This document shows positions 31,247-40,493 of a DNA stretch of 64,000 nucleotides, piece by piece. The DNA lies in assembly GCF_014191725.1 (NCBI RefSeq), contig NZ_JACHWZ010000010.1, positions 146,333 to 210,332 on the forward strand, written 5' to 3'. The stretch is from Microbulbifer rhizosphaerae. GTDB lineage: Bacteria; Pseudomonadota; Gammaproteobacteria; Pseudomonadales; Cellvibrionaceae. Numbering within the stretch: position 1 is the first letter of the stretch; each line of letters starts with the position of its first letter. The notes below the pieces were generated by a model that worked only from the letters and a program-made list of their open reading frames with translations, was not told the origin of the DNA and did not search any database. The position numbers and the translations under genes were made by a program.

Positions 31247-31278
31247 CCCATGATCACCTTTGCCCATGATTACCTTTG
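31247..31278 (+). repeat. 16-bp tandem duplication of the ftsE start
   Basis: CCCATGATCACCTTTG and CCCATGATTACCTTTG lie end to end with one mismatch. The second unit contains the true ftsE ATG (31266). The first ATG (31250) is out of frame and opens a 9-codon frame ending TGA at 31277-31279, across the ftsE start. Confidence 0.85.
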
Positions 31279-31952
31279 ACAGTGTCAACAAACGCTACGA
31301 ATCCGGCCAGGACGCCCTGGTGCGCGTCAGCCTGGACATCGGGCGCGGCGACATGGTGTTTCTCACCGGGCATTCCGGCGCGGGCAAAAGCACCCTGCTC
31401 AAGCTGCTCACGGCGATAGAGCGCCCCACCCGCGGCAGCATCCTGGTGGCCGGGCAGAACCTGGGTCGCCTGCGCAACGGCCAGATCCCCTACTACCGCC
31501 GCAATCTCGGCATCGTCTTCCAGAACCACCAGCTGCTGTTCGACCGCAATGTGTTCGACAACGTCGCCCTGCCGCTGTCGGTGGCCGGGTGCAGCAAACG
31601 CGAGGTGGGCCGTCGGGTGCGCGCGGCGCTGGACAAGGTGGGCCTGCTGCACAAGGAGAAGCAGAACCCCATTGTGCTCTCCGGCGGCGAGCAGCAGCGG
31701 GTGGGCATCGCTCGCGCGGTGGTGAACAAGCCGGCGATACTGGTGGCCGACGAACCCACCGGCAACCTGGACCCGCAATTGTCGGCGGAGATCATGCAGT
31801 TGTTCGCCGACTTCAACGCCGTGGGTGTCACCGTGATGGTGGCCAGCCACGACCTGGAACTGATCGCGCGCATGAAACGCCGGGTGCTCACCCTGCAGGC
31901 GGGCCAGTTGATCTACGACGGAGTCCCCGGCCGTGAAGCAGTCATCCCATAG
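31266..31952 (+). CDS. ftsE: Cell division ATP-binding protein FtsE
   Basis: A 228-residue ABC ATPase that, with FtsX, acts at the divisome to control peptidoglycan hydrolases. Walker A GHSGAGKST is at about 35-43, the signature LSGGEQQRVGIARA is in the middle and Walker B ILVADEPTGNLDP follows. The ATG at 31266 is inside a 16-bp duplication, so a second ATG lies 16 bases upstream in another frame. Its end overlaps the ftsX start by 20 bases. Confidence 0.95.
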   Translation: MITFDSVNKRYESGQDALVRVSLDIGRGDMVFLTGHSGAGKSTLLKLLTAIERPTRGSILVAGQNLGRLRNGQIPYYRRNLGIVFQNHQLLFDRNVFDNVALPLSVAGCSKREVGRRVRAALDKVGLLHKEKQNPIVLSGGEQQRVGIARAVVNKPAILVADEPTGNLDPQLSAEIMQLFADFNAVGVTVMVASHDLELIARMKRRVLTLQAGQLIYDGVPGREAVIP

Positions 31953-32979
31953 GCCGCCGCAGGCGGCGCACAAGGCCCAGCGGGCGTCCCGCAAGCCGCA
32001 GCGACAGGAGCCGGAAGCCAAGCCCAGGCCCACCGGGGCAGTGGCGGCGCGCACCCGCCTGGGGGATCGCTGGCACAGCTGGCTCGGTCACCACCGGGAG
32101 ATGGCGGTGGAGGCCCTGCGGCGCTTTTTCGCCGCACCGCTGGCCAGCGGCATGACCGCGCTGGTGATCGCCATCGCCCTGGCCCTGCCCGCGGCGTTGC
32201 AACTGGGGCTGCTCAATTTCCAGCGCGCAGTGGCCGGCTGGGACGGCCAACCGCAGATCTCGGTATTCCTGCACAAGGATGCCCGCGACACCGCGGTGCA
32301 GTCCTTTGCCGGGGAACTGCGCGCCGATCCCGCCGTGACCGAGGTCACCTATATCTCCCCCGAGGAGGCACTGCGGGAATTCCAGCAGGCCTCGGGCCTG
32401 GGCGACGCACTGGCCGGACTCGGCGCCAATCCGCTGCCGGCGGTGCTGCTGGTGCGCCCGCGGGATACCGCCAGCGACCGGCTGGAGGCCCTTGCCTCCC
32501 AGCTGCGCGACAGCGCGCTCACCGACGCCGTAGTGCTGGATATGGCATGGGTACAGCGCCTGGCGCAGCTGACCGAACTGGGCCGGCGGTTGTCCGCCGG
32601 CCTGGCGCTGTTGCTGGCCTTGGGGGTGCTGCTGGTGGTGGTGAACACCATCCGCCTCCATATCGAGAGCCGCCGCGAGGAGATACTGGTGGTCAAACTG
32701 GTGGGGGGCACCGACGCCTTCGTGCGCCGGCCCTTCCTGTACAGCGGCCTTTGCTACGGCGTCGCCGGCGGCCTGCTCGCCTGGCTGCTGGTAAGCGGCG
32801 GTGCGGCGCTGCTGTCCGGCCCGGTATCCGCCCTGGCATCATCCTACGACAGCGGCTACGCCCTGCGCGGCCCTGGCTTCAGCTATCTGCTGGCGCTCAC
32901 CGGCGGCGCCGCGCTGCTGGGCCTGCTCGGCGCCTGGGTGGCGGTGGCGCGGCACATCAAAGCGATAGAGCCGCGCTGA
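31933..32979 (+). CDS. ftsX: Cell division protein FtsX
   Basis: A 348-residue permease-like protein with a basic, proline-rich cytoplasmic N-terminus (about 70 residues), one transmembrane helix near 75-95, a periplasmic domain with VTYISPEEALREFQ and PLPAVLLVRP, and three more helices after residue 210. The motif NTIRLHIESRREEILVVKLV is typical of FtsX. The GTG start at 31933 overlaps ftsE by 20 bases, suggesting translational coupling. It acts with FtsE in the inner membrane. Confidence 0.93.
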   Translation: MKQSSHRPPQAAHKAQRASRKPQRQEPEAKPRPTGAVAARTRLGDRWHSWLGHHREMAVEALRRFFAAPLASGMTALVIAIALALPAALQLGLLNFQRAVAGWDGQPQISVFLHKDARDTAVQSFAGELRADPAVTEVTYISPEEALREFQQASGLGDALAGLGANPLPAVLLVRPRDTASDRLEALASQLRDSALTDAVVLDMAWVQRLAQLTELGRRLSAGLALLLALGVLLVVVNTIRLHIESRREEILVVKLVGGTDAFVRRPFLYSGLCYGVAGGLLAWLLVSGGAALLSGPVSALASSYDSGYALRGPGFSYLLALTGGAALLGLLGAWVAVARHIKAIEPR

Positions 32980-33195
32980 GGGATTAAGAAAAGTAAAGGC
33001 TGCGCGGGAGCGGAACCCCGGTTGTGGATAACCCCTCTAAGGCCCCGGATATCAACACATTGCACCGGGCCTGCGCGGGCTTCCTAAGGCGGCCGCGCAG
33101 GTGCTACACTGAAGCCAATTTGCCGCGCGCAAGCGCCGGCAGCCGGAGAGTCAACCGCTGCTCCGGCAATCGAGTTTTCAGAAGGAGAGACCTGA

Positions 33196-34050
33196 ATGGG
33201 AACCAGCTTACAGCCAGTCCATATGCTGTCTCCGGGCGCCAACCTGGGCGCCTATATCCAGACGGTCAGCAGCTTCGAGGTGCTGACCGCCGAGGAGGAG
33301 AAGCGCCTGGCGGAAGACCTCTACTACCGCGAAGACCTCAACGCCGCGCGCCAGCTGGTGCTGTCGCACCTGCGCTTCGTGGTCCATATCGCCAAGTCCT
33401 ATTCCGGCTACGGCCTCAACCAGGCGGACCTGATCCAGGAGGGCAACGTCGGCCTGATGAAGGCGGTCAAGCGCTTCAACCCGGAAAAGGGCGTGCGCCT
33501 GGTGTCCTTCGCGGTGCATTGGATCAAGGCGGAGATTCACGAGTTTATCCTGCGCAACTGGCGCATCGTGAAGATCGCCACCACCAAGGCCCAGCGCAAG
33601 CTGTTCTTTAACCTGCGCGGGCAGAAGAAGAAACTGGCCTGGCTCACCAACGACGAGGCCAGGGCGGTGGCCCAGGACCTGAACGTGGACGTGGCCCAGG
33701 TACACGAGATGGAGGGCCGTCTGTCCGCTCACGACGCCGCCTTCGATGCCGGCGTGGATGAGGACGAAGACACCGCTTGGCAGGCCCCCGCCCACTACCT
33801 GGAGGACCGCCGCTACGACCCGGCGGCCCAGCTGGAGCGGGACAACTGGCAGGAGACCAACCTCAACAGCCTGTCCGCCGCGCTGGAGCAGCTGGACGAG
33901 CGCAGCCGCGATATTATCCAGGCGCGCTGGCTGAGCGACGAGAAGTCCACCCTGCACGAACTGGCGGACAAGTACGGCGTCTCCGCCGAGCGCATCCGCC
34001 AGCTGGAAAAGAATGCGATGAAGAAAGTGCGGGTGGCGATGGAGGCCTGA
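33196..34050 (+). CDS. rpoH: Heat-shock sigma factor RpoH (sigma-32)
   Basis: A 284-residue sigma-70 family factor. The RpoH box QRKLFFNLR at 133-141 is the feature that separates RpoH from other sigma factors. Region 2 has [19 protein letters not shown], and region 4.2 is [19 protein letters not shown]. It lies downstream of ftsX, a conserved position. The 216-base gap before it should carry its promoters. Candidate clients in this window include hslVU, a classic heat-shock operon, though no sigma-32 promoter was confirmed. Confidence 0.97.
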   Translation: MGTSLQPVHMLSPGANLGAYIQTVSSFEVLTAEEEKRLAEDLYYREDLNAARQLVLSHLRFVVHIAKSYSGYGLNQADLIQEGNVGLMKAVKRFNPEKGVRLVSFAVHWIKAEIHEFILRNWRIVKIATTKAQRKLFFNLRGQKKKLAWLTNDEARAVAQDLNVDVAQVHEMEGRLSAHDAAFDAGVDEDEDTAWQAPAHYLEDRRYDPAAQLERDNWQETNLNSLSAALEQLDERSRDIIQARWLSDEKSTLHELADKYGVSAERIRQLEKNAMKKVRVAMEA

Positions 34051-34078
34051 CAGGGCATATCGATTACCGGCGAAAAAA

Positions 34079-34101
34079 CCGCGCAGCCGCGCGGTTTTTT
34101 T
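34079..34101 (+). terminator. Intrinsic terminator after rpoH
   Basis: The stem CCGCGC with GCGCGG has a 4-base loop, A residues on the left and seven T on the right. It lies 29 bases after the rpoH stop. Confidence 0.88.
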
Positions 34102-34105
34102 ATAC

Positions 34106-34181
34106 CCGGGACCGCGGAGCTCCAGCTCCGCCTGCTGTACCTTGCCGTTTATTCCGATCGCGGCCATGGGCCGCTCCTACA
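34106..34181. repeat. Family B hairpin followed by a REP unit
   Basis: GCGGAGCTCCAGCTCCGC at about 34113 is a family B hairpin with arms changed from the other copies yet still paired. It is followed at 34156-34181 by GATCGCGGCCATGGGCCGCT and CCTACA, the right half of a REP pair. Confidence 0.7.
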
Positions 34182-34205
34182 AGGGCTCGATCAAAAAGGG
34201 AAATC

Positions 34206-34583
34206 ATGGCCAAACTCTACCTGCTCCTCGCCGCCTTTTTAGGCGGCACCGGCGTCGTACTCGGTGCCTTCGGCGCCCACGGCCTGCGCGGCAAAATCGC
34301 AGAGAACCTGCTGGAGGCCTACAAGACCGGTGTGCTCTACCAGATGCTGCACGCGCTGGCACTGTTCGGCATCGCGCTGCTGATCCGGCACTGGGGCGAG
34401 AAGACATCGCTGTTGGTGAGCGGTGGGCTGTTCGCGCTGGGCGTGCTGCTGTTCTCCGGCAGCCTCTACGCCCTGGCCTTCGGCGGTCCGCGCTGGCTGG
34501 GCCCGGTCACCCCGCTGGGCGGGCTGGCGATGATCGGCGGCTGGACGGCGCTGTTTGTCGCCGCGCTGAATCTCCCCAAATAA
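34206..34583 (+). CDS. DUF423 membrane protein
   Basis: A 125-residue protein with four hydrophobic segments. It has the DUF423 signature AAFLGGTGVVLGAFGAHGLR near the N-terminus, then YQMLHALALFGIALL and PVTPLGGLAMIGGW. The family (YgdD-like) is widespread and of unknown function. The ATG follows AAAGGGAAATC. It is flanked on both sides by REP repeats and may be transcribed alone. Confidence 0.88.
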   Translation: MAKLYLLLAAFLGGTGVVLGAFGAHGLRGKIAENLLEAYKTGVLYQMLHALALFGIALLIRHWGEKTSLLVSGGLFALGVLLFSGSLYALAFGGPRWLGPVTPLGGLAMIGGWTALFVAALNLPK

Positions 34584-34591
34584 TTTCCCTC

Positions 34592-34667
34592 TGTAGGAGC
34601 GGTCGTTCGCCGCGATCAGTCTCTGCCGGAATTGCAGTCCGATCGCGGCCAACGGACGCTCCTACAA
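34592..34667. repeat. REPIN-like inverted REP pair
   Basis: TGTAGGAGCGGTCGTTCGCC faces its inverted relative GATCGCGGCCAACGGACGCT with CCTACA at the end. The pair spans about 75 bases, the same length as the pairs at 51997 and 57830. Confidence 0.8.
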
Positions 34668-34703
34668 TACAGTGAATCGAGTTCGCATCAGAGGTCGCGA
34701 ATA

Positions 34704-35420
34704 ATGCAAGAAGAATCCGCGGAGGAATTTACCTACCGCACCGAATACAAAAAGAAATCCATCCGCAGCTATGTGATCCGCGCCGGACGCATGACCGAGG
34801 GTCAGCGCCGCGCTTTTGATAATTACTGGGGAGAATACGGCCTGTCCCTGTTCGACGGCCCGCTGGAACCGCGCGCAGTTTTCGGCCGCGAGGCGCCGCT
34901 GGTGCTGGAGATCGGTTTTGGCATGGGCGATTCGCTGCTGGCTATGGCCGAGGCGGAACCGGACAAGGATTTTATCGGCATCGAAGTGCACCCGCCCGGT
35001 GTCGGCCGGCTGATCAACAATGCCGGCAAACTGGGCCTGAAAAACCTGCGGGTGTATATGGCGGATGCGGTGGACGTGCTGAACGACTGTATCGCCGACG
35101 GCTCGCTGGATCGTTTCCAACTCTATTTCCCGGACCCCTGGCACAAGAAGAAACACCACAAGCGCCGTATCGTGCAGTCGGAATTCGTGCGTCTGATCTG
35201 CGCGAAACTGAAAGCCGGCGGTCTATTGCATATGGCCACCGACTGGGAAAACTACGCAGAGCATATGCTCGAAGTGTTGGAGGCGGAGTCGCTGCTGGAA
35301 AACACCGCGGGCAAAAACCGTTATTCCGAGCGCCCGGAATTCCGCCCGGAGACCAAATTCGAGCGCCGCGGCCAGCGCCTCGGCCACGGGGTCTGGGATC
35401 TGCTGTACCAGCGTTTGTGA
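34704..35420 (+). CDS. trmB: tRNA (guanine-46-N7)-methyltransferase
   Basis: A 238-residue SAM-dependent enzyme that methylates G46 of tRNA. It shows [17 protein letters not shown] for SAM binding, [13 protein letters not shown], the catalytic-region [16 protein letters not shown], and the C-terminal pair E...[17 protein letters not shown]. The ATG at 34704 is preceded by GAGGTCGCG. An upstream frame extension lies in the REP pair and is rejected. The next 297 bases hold no recognisable gene. Confidence 0.95.
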   Translation: MQEESAEEFTYRTEYKKKSIRSYVIRAGRMTEGQRRAFDNYWGEYGLSLFDGPLEPRAVFGREAPLVLEIGFGMGDSLLAMAEAEPDKDFIGIEVHPPGVGRLINNAGKLGLKNLRVYMADAVDVLNDCIADGSLDRFQLYFPDPWHKKKHHKRRIVQSEFVRLICAKLKAGGLLHMATDWENYAEHMLEVLEAESLLENTAGKNRYSERPEFRPETKFERRGQRLGHGVWDLLYQRL

Positions 35421-35717
35421 GAACTCTGCCCCGCGAACGGCTGTGGCTCCGCCAGCTGTTCGCCCAGGGAATCTCCGCGGCGGGTCGTCGCTCCGCGATG
35501 GTTCCGAAACGTTCGCCGCCCCGCTCCCATTCCCGCTGCGCCCCGATGATTTCCTCTTTGCTATGGATAGCTTCGGCCGATCAGGTCTATTGGCGCGCCA
35601 TTGCGCCGCGCAATGTCTGCTATCTTCAAACAGGTCAGGGTAAAACCTGCAGCGCAAATGCTATAGGTTTGCCCAGACACTGTTTAATACCGGTAAAAGG
35701 AACTTCCGGAGCGATAA

Positions 35718-36551
35718 ATGATAAAACGCCGCTCTTGCCCGCTTATTCTCCATGCGGTTCTGGTGTCGCTGGCGATTTCCGTCGCGCCGGCGCACGCCGA
35801 CCTGGAGGGCACGCTGAACCTCTACCTCAACGGCGGCTACTACTGGTTCGACAGCGACCGGTTGGACGGCACCCCCTTTCAGGGACTGGAGCCGGAGGAC
35901 ACCTGGGGTGGCGGTTTCGGCTTCGGCTACAACGTCACTGACCGCTGGGCGCTGGAAGGGGTCTACCACGTCTTCACCGTGAGTGTGGAGGGTATCGACG
36001 AAAAGCTGGATGGCAGCAACTACCACATGGATCTTCTCTACCAGTTTGCCGGGCGCTTCTGCGGCAATCTCTGCTGGCAGCCCTACGTGGCCTTCGGGGT
36101 GGGGGAGTTTCGCGTGGATTTCGACGAAGACGATCTACTGGTCTGGGAGGAATATCTGCTGGACCCGTTCCTGGATAAGGACTACGACCGCCAGACCATG
36201 GTGAACCTGGGGCTGGGGGTCAAATACCAGTTGGGGCCGCGCTGGCAGGCGCGGGCGGATGCGCGCGCCTTCCAGGGCATCGAAGAGGGCGGTCTGGACG
36301 GCCACATCAGTTTGAGCATCGGTTACCAGTGGATCGACGACTTGGTGATAATGCGCGACCGCGACGCGGACGGCATCCTGGACGATGTGGATTACTGCCC
36401 GCAGACGCCCTTCGGTGTGGATGTGGGCCTGGACGGCTGTCCGGTGGATTCCGATCGCGACGGCGTGCCCAACTACCTGGACATATGCCCCACCACACCG
36501 CTGGGTACCCCTGTGTACGAGGATGGCTGCCCGCAATTGTGGACCGAGTAA
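35718..36551 (+). CDS. OmpA-like outer-membrane beta-barrel with short thrombospondin-3 repeats
   Basis: A 277-residue exported protein. A signal peptide ends SVAPAHA (about 27), and an eight-strand OmpA-like barrel follows to about residue 210. Then come two calcium-binding thrombospondin type 3-like repeats, DRDADGILDDVDYCPQTPFG and DSDRDGVPNYLDICPTTPLG. In OprF-type proteins such repeats join the barrel to a peptidoglycan-binding OmpA domain. Here the protein ends 10 residues after the second repeat, so it cannot anchor to peptidoglycan in that way. Its role is unknown. Confidence 0.75.
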   Translation: MIKRRSCPLILHAVLVSLAISVAPAHADLEGTLNLYLNGGYYWFDSDRLDGTPFQGLEPEDTWGGGFGFGYNVTDRWALEGVYHVFTVSVEGIDEKLDGSNYHMDLLYQFAGRFCGNLCWQPYVAFGVGEFRVDFDEDDLLVWEEYLLDPFLDKDYDRQTMVNLGLGVKYQLGPRWQARADARAFQGIEEGGLDGHISLSIGYQWIDDLVIMRDRDADGILDDVDYCPQTPFGVDVGLDGCPVDSDRDGVPNYLDICPTTPLGTPVYEDGCPQLWTE

Positions 36552-36562
36552 AACGGTCTCGC

Positions 36563-38464
36563 TCAGCTTTCGCGGGCCGCTTCCAACTGCTCGGAAATTT
36601 CCAGCCACTGCATTTCCAACTCGTCCAGCGCCTCGCGCTGTTGTGACTGCTCGCGGTTCACGCGGGCTATCTCTTCCTGCTGGCCGCCGCTGTACAGGCT
36701 CTCGTCCGCCAGTTGGCTTTCCAGTTCGGCCAGTTTCTTCTCCGCCTGCGACATCTGCCGTTCGACGCGCTTCAATTTGTCGGTGAGCGGTTTCAGCTGC
36801 TCCCGCAGTGCGGCGGCGGCACGGCGCTGGGCCTTTTTGTCATCCGCTGGTTTTTCGCCGCCGGGGAATTTCTCTTCCGCCTTTTCACCGCGTCTGAAGG
36901 CCAGCAGCCACTGCTTGTAATCCTCCAGGTCGCCGGCGTAGGGTTCCGCGCGGCCGCCCGCTACCAGCAGGAACTCGTCGGTGGTGTTGGCGAGCAGGTG
37001 GCGGTCGTGGGACACCAGCACCACCGCGCCGGGAAATTCCGCCAGCGCCAGGGTGAGCGCGTGGCGCATCTCCAAGTCCAGGTGGTTGGTGGGCTCGTCC
37101 AGCAACAGCAGGTTGGGTTTCTGCCAGGCGAGGATCGCCAGTGCCAGCCGCGCTTTTTCGCCGCCGGAGAAATCCGCCACCGTTTCGAAGGCGCGGTCGC
37201 CGGCAAAACCGTAGCCGCCGAGAAAATCCCTCAGGGACTGCTCGCTGGCCTCCGGGGATAGTCGCTGCAGGTGCAACACGGGTGAGGCGGCGCCGTCCAG
37301 CGCCTCCAACTGGTGCTGGGCGAAGTAGCCGATCGCCAGGTGTTCACCGCACAGGCGTTCGCCACCGATCAACGGCAGCTCCCCCGCCAGGGTTTTAATC
37401 AGCGAGGATTTGCCCGCGCCATTTGGCCCCAGCAGGCCGAGGCGGCGCCCGGGCTGGATGCCCAGCTGCACTCCGCGCAGTACGGCCCTGCCCCCATAGC
37501 CGATATCCGCCTCGCGCAAATCGATCAGCGGGTCGGACGTTTTGTTGGCGGCGGGGAGAGTGAAGTGAAAAGGTGAGTCGCTATGCGCCGGCGCTATCTG
37601 CACCATGCGGTCCAGCGCCTTGAGACGGCTCTGGGCCTGTTTCGCCTTGCTCGCCTTGGCGCGGAAGCGGCGCACGAAATCCTCCATATGCGCCCGCTCC
37701 ACCTGCTGCTTCTCGTACTGTGCCTGCTGCTGTGCCAGGCGCTCGGCGCGCGCGCGCTCGAACGCGCTGTAGTTGCCGCTGTACAGGCGTAGCTGACGCT
37801 GTTCGAAGCTGACGATGCCGTCCACCACCGCGTCGAGAAAATCCCGGTCGTGGGAGATGACCAGAAGAGTACCGGGAAAACGCTGCAGCCACTGTTCCAG
37901 CCACAGGGTGGCGTCCAGGTCCAGGTGGTTGGTGGGTTCATCGAGCAGCATCAGATCCGCCGGGCACATGAGCGCCCGGGCCAGATTCAGGCGGATGCGC
38001 CAGCCGCCGGAGAAGCTGCTGGCCGGGCGCTGCTGGTCGGTGTGCGCGAAACCGAGGCCGTCGAGCAGCTGCGCCGCGCGGGCCGGGCCGCTGTAGCCGT
38101 CGATCGCCGCCATGCGCTCGTGCAGTTCGCCGAGTTCGCGGCCGCCGATATCGCCGTTCTCAGCCTGTTGCAGCTTCCGTTGCAGCCGGCGCAGTTCGTC
38201 GTCGCCGTCGAGCACATAGTCCAGGGCGCTCTGCTGGCCGGCGGCCACTTCCTGAGCCATATGCGCGATGCGCCAGCCGGTGGGCACCTCCACCCGGCCG
38301 CTGTCGCTGTCCAGTTGGCGCAGCAGCAGTTTGAACAGGCTGGATTTGCCACAGCCGTTGGCCCCGATGACGCCAACCTTGTGGCCGGGAAAGATACGGC
38401 AGTCCGCATTTTGCAGCAGTTCGCGGCCGCCCATTTGCAGGGAAACGCCTTGCAGATTGATCAA
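36563..38464 (-). CDS. yheS: ABC-F family ATPase, YheS type
   Basis: A 633-residue soluble protein with two ABC domains and no membrane segment. The first P-loop is GANGCGKSSL and the second GPNGAGKSSL; LLDEPTNHLDL appears twice, and the signatures are SSFSGGWRIR and ADFSGGEKAR. The ABC-F linker between the domains is present (HMEDFVRRFRAKASKAKQAQ). The C-terminal 100 residues are a charged coiled coil, as in YheS/Uup relatives. ABC-F proteins bind the ribosomal E site and relieve stalled translation. The neighbour TIGR02444 gene is divergent. Confidence 0.9.
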   Translation of the reverse strand: MINLQGVSLQMGGRELLQNADCRIFPGHKVGVIGANGCGKSSLFKLLLRQLDSDSGRVEVPTGWRIAHMAQEVAAGQQSALDYVLDGDDELRRLQRKLQQAENGDIGGRELGELHERMAAIDGYSGPARAAQLLDGLGFAHTDQQRPASSFSGGWRIRLNLARALMCPADLMLLDEPTNHLDLDATLWLEQWLQRFPGTLLVISHDRDFLDAVVDGIVSFEQRQLRLYSGNYSAFERARAERLAQQQAQYEKQQVERAHMEDFVRRFRAKASKAKQAQSRLKALDRMVQIAPAHSDSPFHFTLPAANKTSDPLIDLREADIGYGGRAVLRGVQLGIQPGRRLGLLGPNGAGKSSLIKTLAGELPLIGGERLCGEHLAIGYFAQHQLEALDGAASPVLHLQRLSPEASEQSLRDFLGGYGFAGDRAFETVADFSGGEKARLALAILAWQKPNLLLLDEPTNHLDLEMRHALTLALAEFPGAVVLVSHDRHLLANTTDEFLLVAGGRAEPYAGDLEDYKQWLLAFRRGEKAEEKFPGGEKPADDKKAQRRAAAALREQLKPLTDKLKRVERQMSQAEKKLAELESQLADESLYSGGQQEEIARVNREQSQQREALDELEMQWLEISEQLEAARES

Positions 38465-38532
38465 CTAAAACCTCTGTTGTCTGGAGCCTGGAGTGCTAGG
38501 CTATCGACGTAATAAATGGTCGGGATTCTACC

Positions 38533-39018
38533 GTGACAAAATCCGCACCTCCATCGTCACCGCTGGAAAACCCCCTGTGGCAGTTCTGCCTGGACTTCTA
38601 TCGCCACCCCCAGGTCGAGGAATTCCTGCTGGAGTGCCAGGACGAGAGGGGGGCAGACGTGTGCCTGTTGCTCTGGGCCAGCTACGCGGAAGCCGGGGGC
38701 CGGCGGCTCAGCGAGGAGAGCTGGCGCGTGGCGGACAGCGGCCTGGCGCCGCGGCGGCGGATGATTTCCAGCGTGCGCCACCTGCGCCGCTGGCTCGGAA
38801 ACATGCGGCCGCGCGCCCAGTGGCTCTACGACTACTGCAAAGGTTATGAGCAAAAACTGGAACAGCGCCAGCTGGCGGCGTTGTGGAAATTGCAGGAGGA
38901 GAGCTGGCCGGAGGACCGACCGGCCCTGGAACTGGCGGGACAGCAATACGGGCTGCTGCAAAAAGATCAGGCCCGCTGGGCGGGCCTGATCGAAGCCTTT
39001 AAATCCGGTTCCCGTTAG
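38533..39018 (+). CDS. TIGR02444 family protein
   Basis: A 161-residue soluble protein matching TIGR02444 (DUF2390): NPLWQFCLDFYRHPQVEEFL near the start, then QDERGADVCLLLWASYAE and LRRWLGNMRP. No enzyme motif is visible and the function is unknown. GTG at 38533 is the start. Its position beside a YheS-type ABC-F gene and the AlgP-like region recurs in pseudomonads. Confidence 0.85.
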   Translation: MTKSAPPSSPLENPLWQFCLDFYRHPQVEEFLLECQDERGADVCLLLWASYAEAGGRRLSEESWRVADSGLAPRRRMISSVRHLRRWLGNMRPRAQWLYDYCKGYEQKLEQRQLAALWKLQEESWPEDRPALELAGQQYGLLQKDQARWAGLIEAFKSGSR

Positions 39019-39024
39019 CGGGAA

Positions 39025-40038
39025 TTACTCGTCGCCGGACTTCTCGCTGGCGAACAGGCTGTTGGGCGGTGTCGCCGGAGTGATGGTCGGCTTGGGTTCG
39101 GGAGAGGGTTTTTGCTCTCCGGCCGGCTCGGAGCTGCCGGCGGGACGGGGCTCCGGTGTTTTGCCCTGGGTCGGTGCACTGCTGGATGGAATGCTCTCCG
39201 GCTTTTTTTCCGCCGGGGGAGTCGGCTTGGGCTCGGCAGCGGCTTTCCCGGGCTTGGGCTCGGCGGGTTGCGCCGCCTCTCCGGAAGGGGTCTTTTTAAC
39301 CTCAGGCTTCTGGCTCTTCGGCTCGGCAGGTTTTCCCGCGGGGGCTTTTTTGGCCGCCGGCTTGGAAGCCGCTGACTTGCCGGCGGCCTTCTCGGCCGGC
39401 GCCTTGGCAGTGGAGGCCTTCTTGGCCGGAGCTTTTTTGCGGGTGGCCTTTTTCACCGCCGTTTTCTTCGTCTCCGTTTTCTTCGTTTCGGCTTTCTTTG
39501 CGGCAGTTTTCTTTGCAGCGCTTTTCTTGGGTGCCGCTTTTTTGGCCGAGGCCTTTTTCGCAGTGGTTTTCTTTGCCGCGGTCTTTGTCGCGGATTTTTT
39601 CGCAGTCGTTTTCTTCTTCTTGGCTTTCCTGGTTTTGCCGGCGGCGGCTTTTTCGGCTTTGGCCGCTACCTTGTCGAGGCTGTCCGCGAGCTTTTTCTCC
39701 AGCTTGGCCGACGCCTCGGTCTGCTTGGCTTCGGCGGCATCGTCCTTGGCCTGCTGCAGTGTCTCTGTCAGTTTGGCGACGGTGACCTTGGCGGCGTCCA
39801 GCCGCTTTTGCACGGCGGCGGTCTTGTTTTTCTTTGCCGCGGTGCGGGCGCTGGCGAGCTTGGTCTTGGCCTTGGACAATTTGCTCTGGGCGGCGGTCAT
39901 TGCCTTGTCGGCTTTTTGTACCGCTTTGCCGGCATCGGCGACCTGCTTGACCCGGGCCTTGTCCAGTTGAGTGGTGAGCTTGGCGATTTGAGCTTCCAGC
40001 TCCGCGACCTTGTCCAGAGTTTTTTGTTTGGCAGCCAT
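39025..40038 (-). CDS. AlgP-like histone-H1-like protein
   Basis: A 337-residue low-complexity protein. The N-terminal third (to about 130) is a charged, alanine-rich helical region likely to form a coiled coil. The middle is a run of lysine/alanine repeats of the form KKTAAKK and AKKAS, as in histone H1 and Pseudomonas AlgP. The end is rich in proline and glutamate. Such proteins are thought to bind DNA; AlgP has been linked to alginate gene control. The ATG at 40038 gives MAAKQKTLDKVAELEAQI. The order AlgP-FKBP-AlgQ-DsbB here is that of Pseudomonas. Confidence 0.82.
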   Translation of the reverse strand: MAAKQKTLDKVAELEAQIAKLTTQLDKARVKQVADAGKAVQKADKAMTAAQSKLSKAKTKLASARTAAKKNKTAAVQKRLDAAKVTVAKLTETLQQAKDDAAEAKQTEASAKLEKKLADSLDKVAAKAEKAAAGKTRKAKKKKTTAKKSATKTAAKKTTAKKASAKKAAPKKSAAKKTAAKKAETKKTETKKTAVKKATRKKAPAKKASTAKAPAEKAAGKSAASKPAAKKAPAGKPAEPKSQKPEVKKTPSGEAAQPAEPKPGKAAAEPKPTPPAEKKPESIPSSSAPTQGKTPEPRPAGSSEPAGEQKPSPEPKPTITPATPPNSLFASEKSGDE

Positions 40039-40493
40039 GAGTTGATATCCTGAGGTTTTCGATCTATTCGGTACACCCGGGTGGTGCACACACCCGGCGT
40101 TTTATACGGTCGAGCCGCTATCACAGACCCACACCCTTGCCAGCCTCGCTGGCCGGTCCGCTGCACCGGCAGTGCCAATTCACCCAAAGCGTGCCGGAAC
40201 AACCGGTGGAGAGCCGATAATAGCGCTGTTGTTGGTGAAGTGCATCCCTGCACTTCATTCCCTGCGGGACAGCCGGGTATGTACAAATCCGCTGTCTCTG
40301 TCGATTAGTGTGAAGTAGATCCACAGTATGGACCAGCGTGCCGGTGTGCACCTCCAGCCGCCTTGGGTTAGACTTGGCGGGGACCGGCCGCTACCGGCCG
40401 AGCGCTTCTGCGATGATCTTGAGTCGCTTCTTTGCGTTGGCCAACTGGGCCACACGATTAAACAAATACATCACGGATAAAGAGACAATTCCC
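40039..40493. other. 455-base divergent promoter region with one hairpin
   Basis: This gap separates the AlgP-like and FKBP genes, which are transcribed away from each other. The only clear structure is TGAAGTGCATCCCTGCACTTCA at 40236-40257, a 9-bp stem around TCCC. It belongs to the hairpin module also seen near 4095, 14568 and 45433. No gene or specific promoter was recognised. Confidence 0.6.

Noticed and set aside
39062..39970. 302-codon + strand frame rich in Ala/Phe/Val
   Set aside because: It is the reverse of the lysine/alanine repeats of the AlgP-like gene and has no start site or family features.
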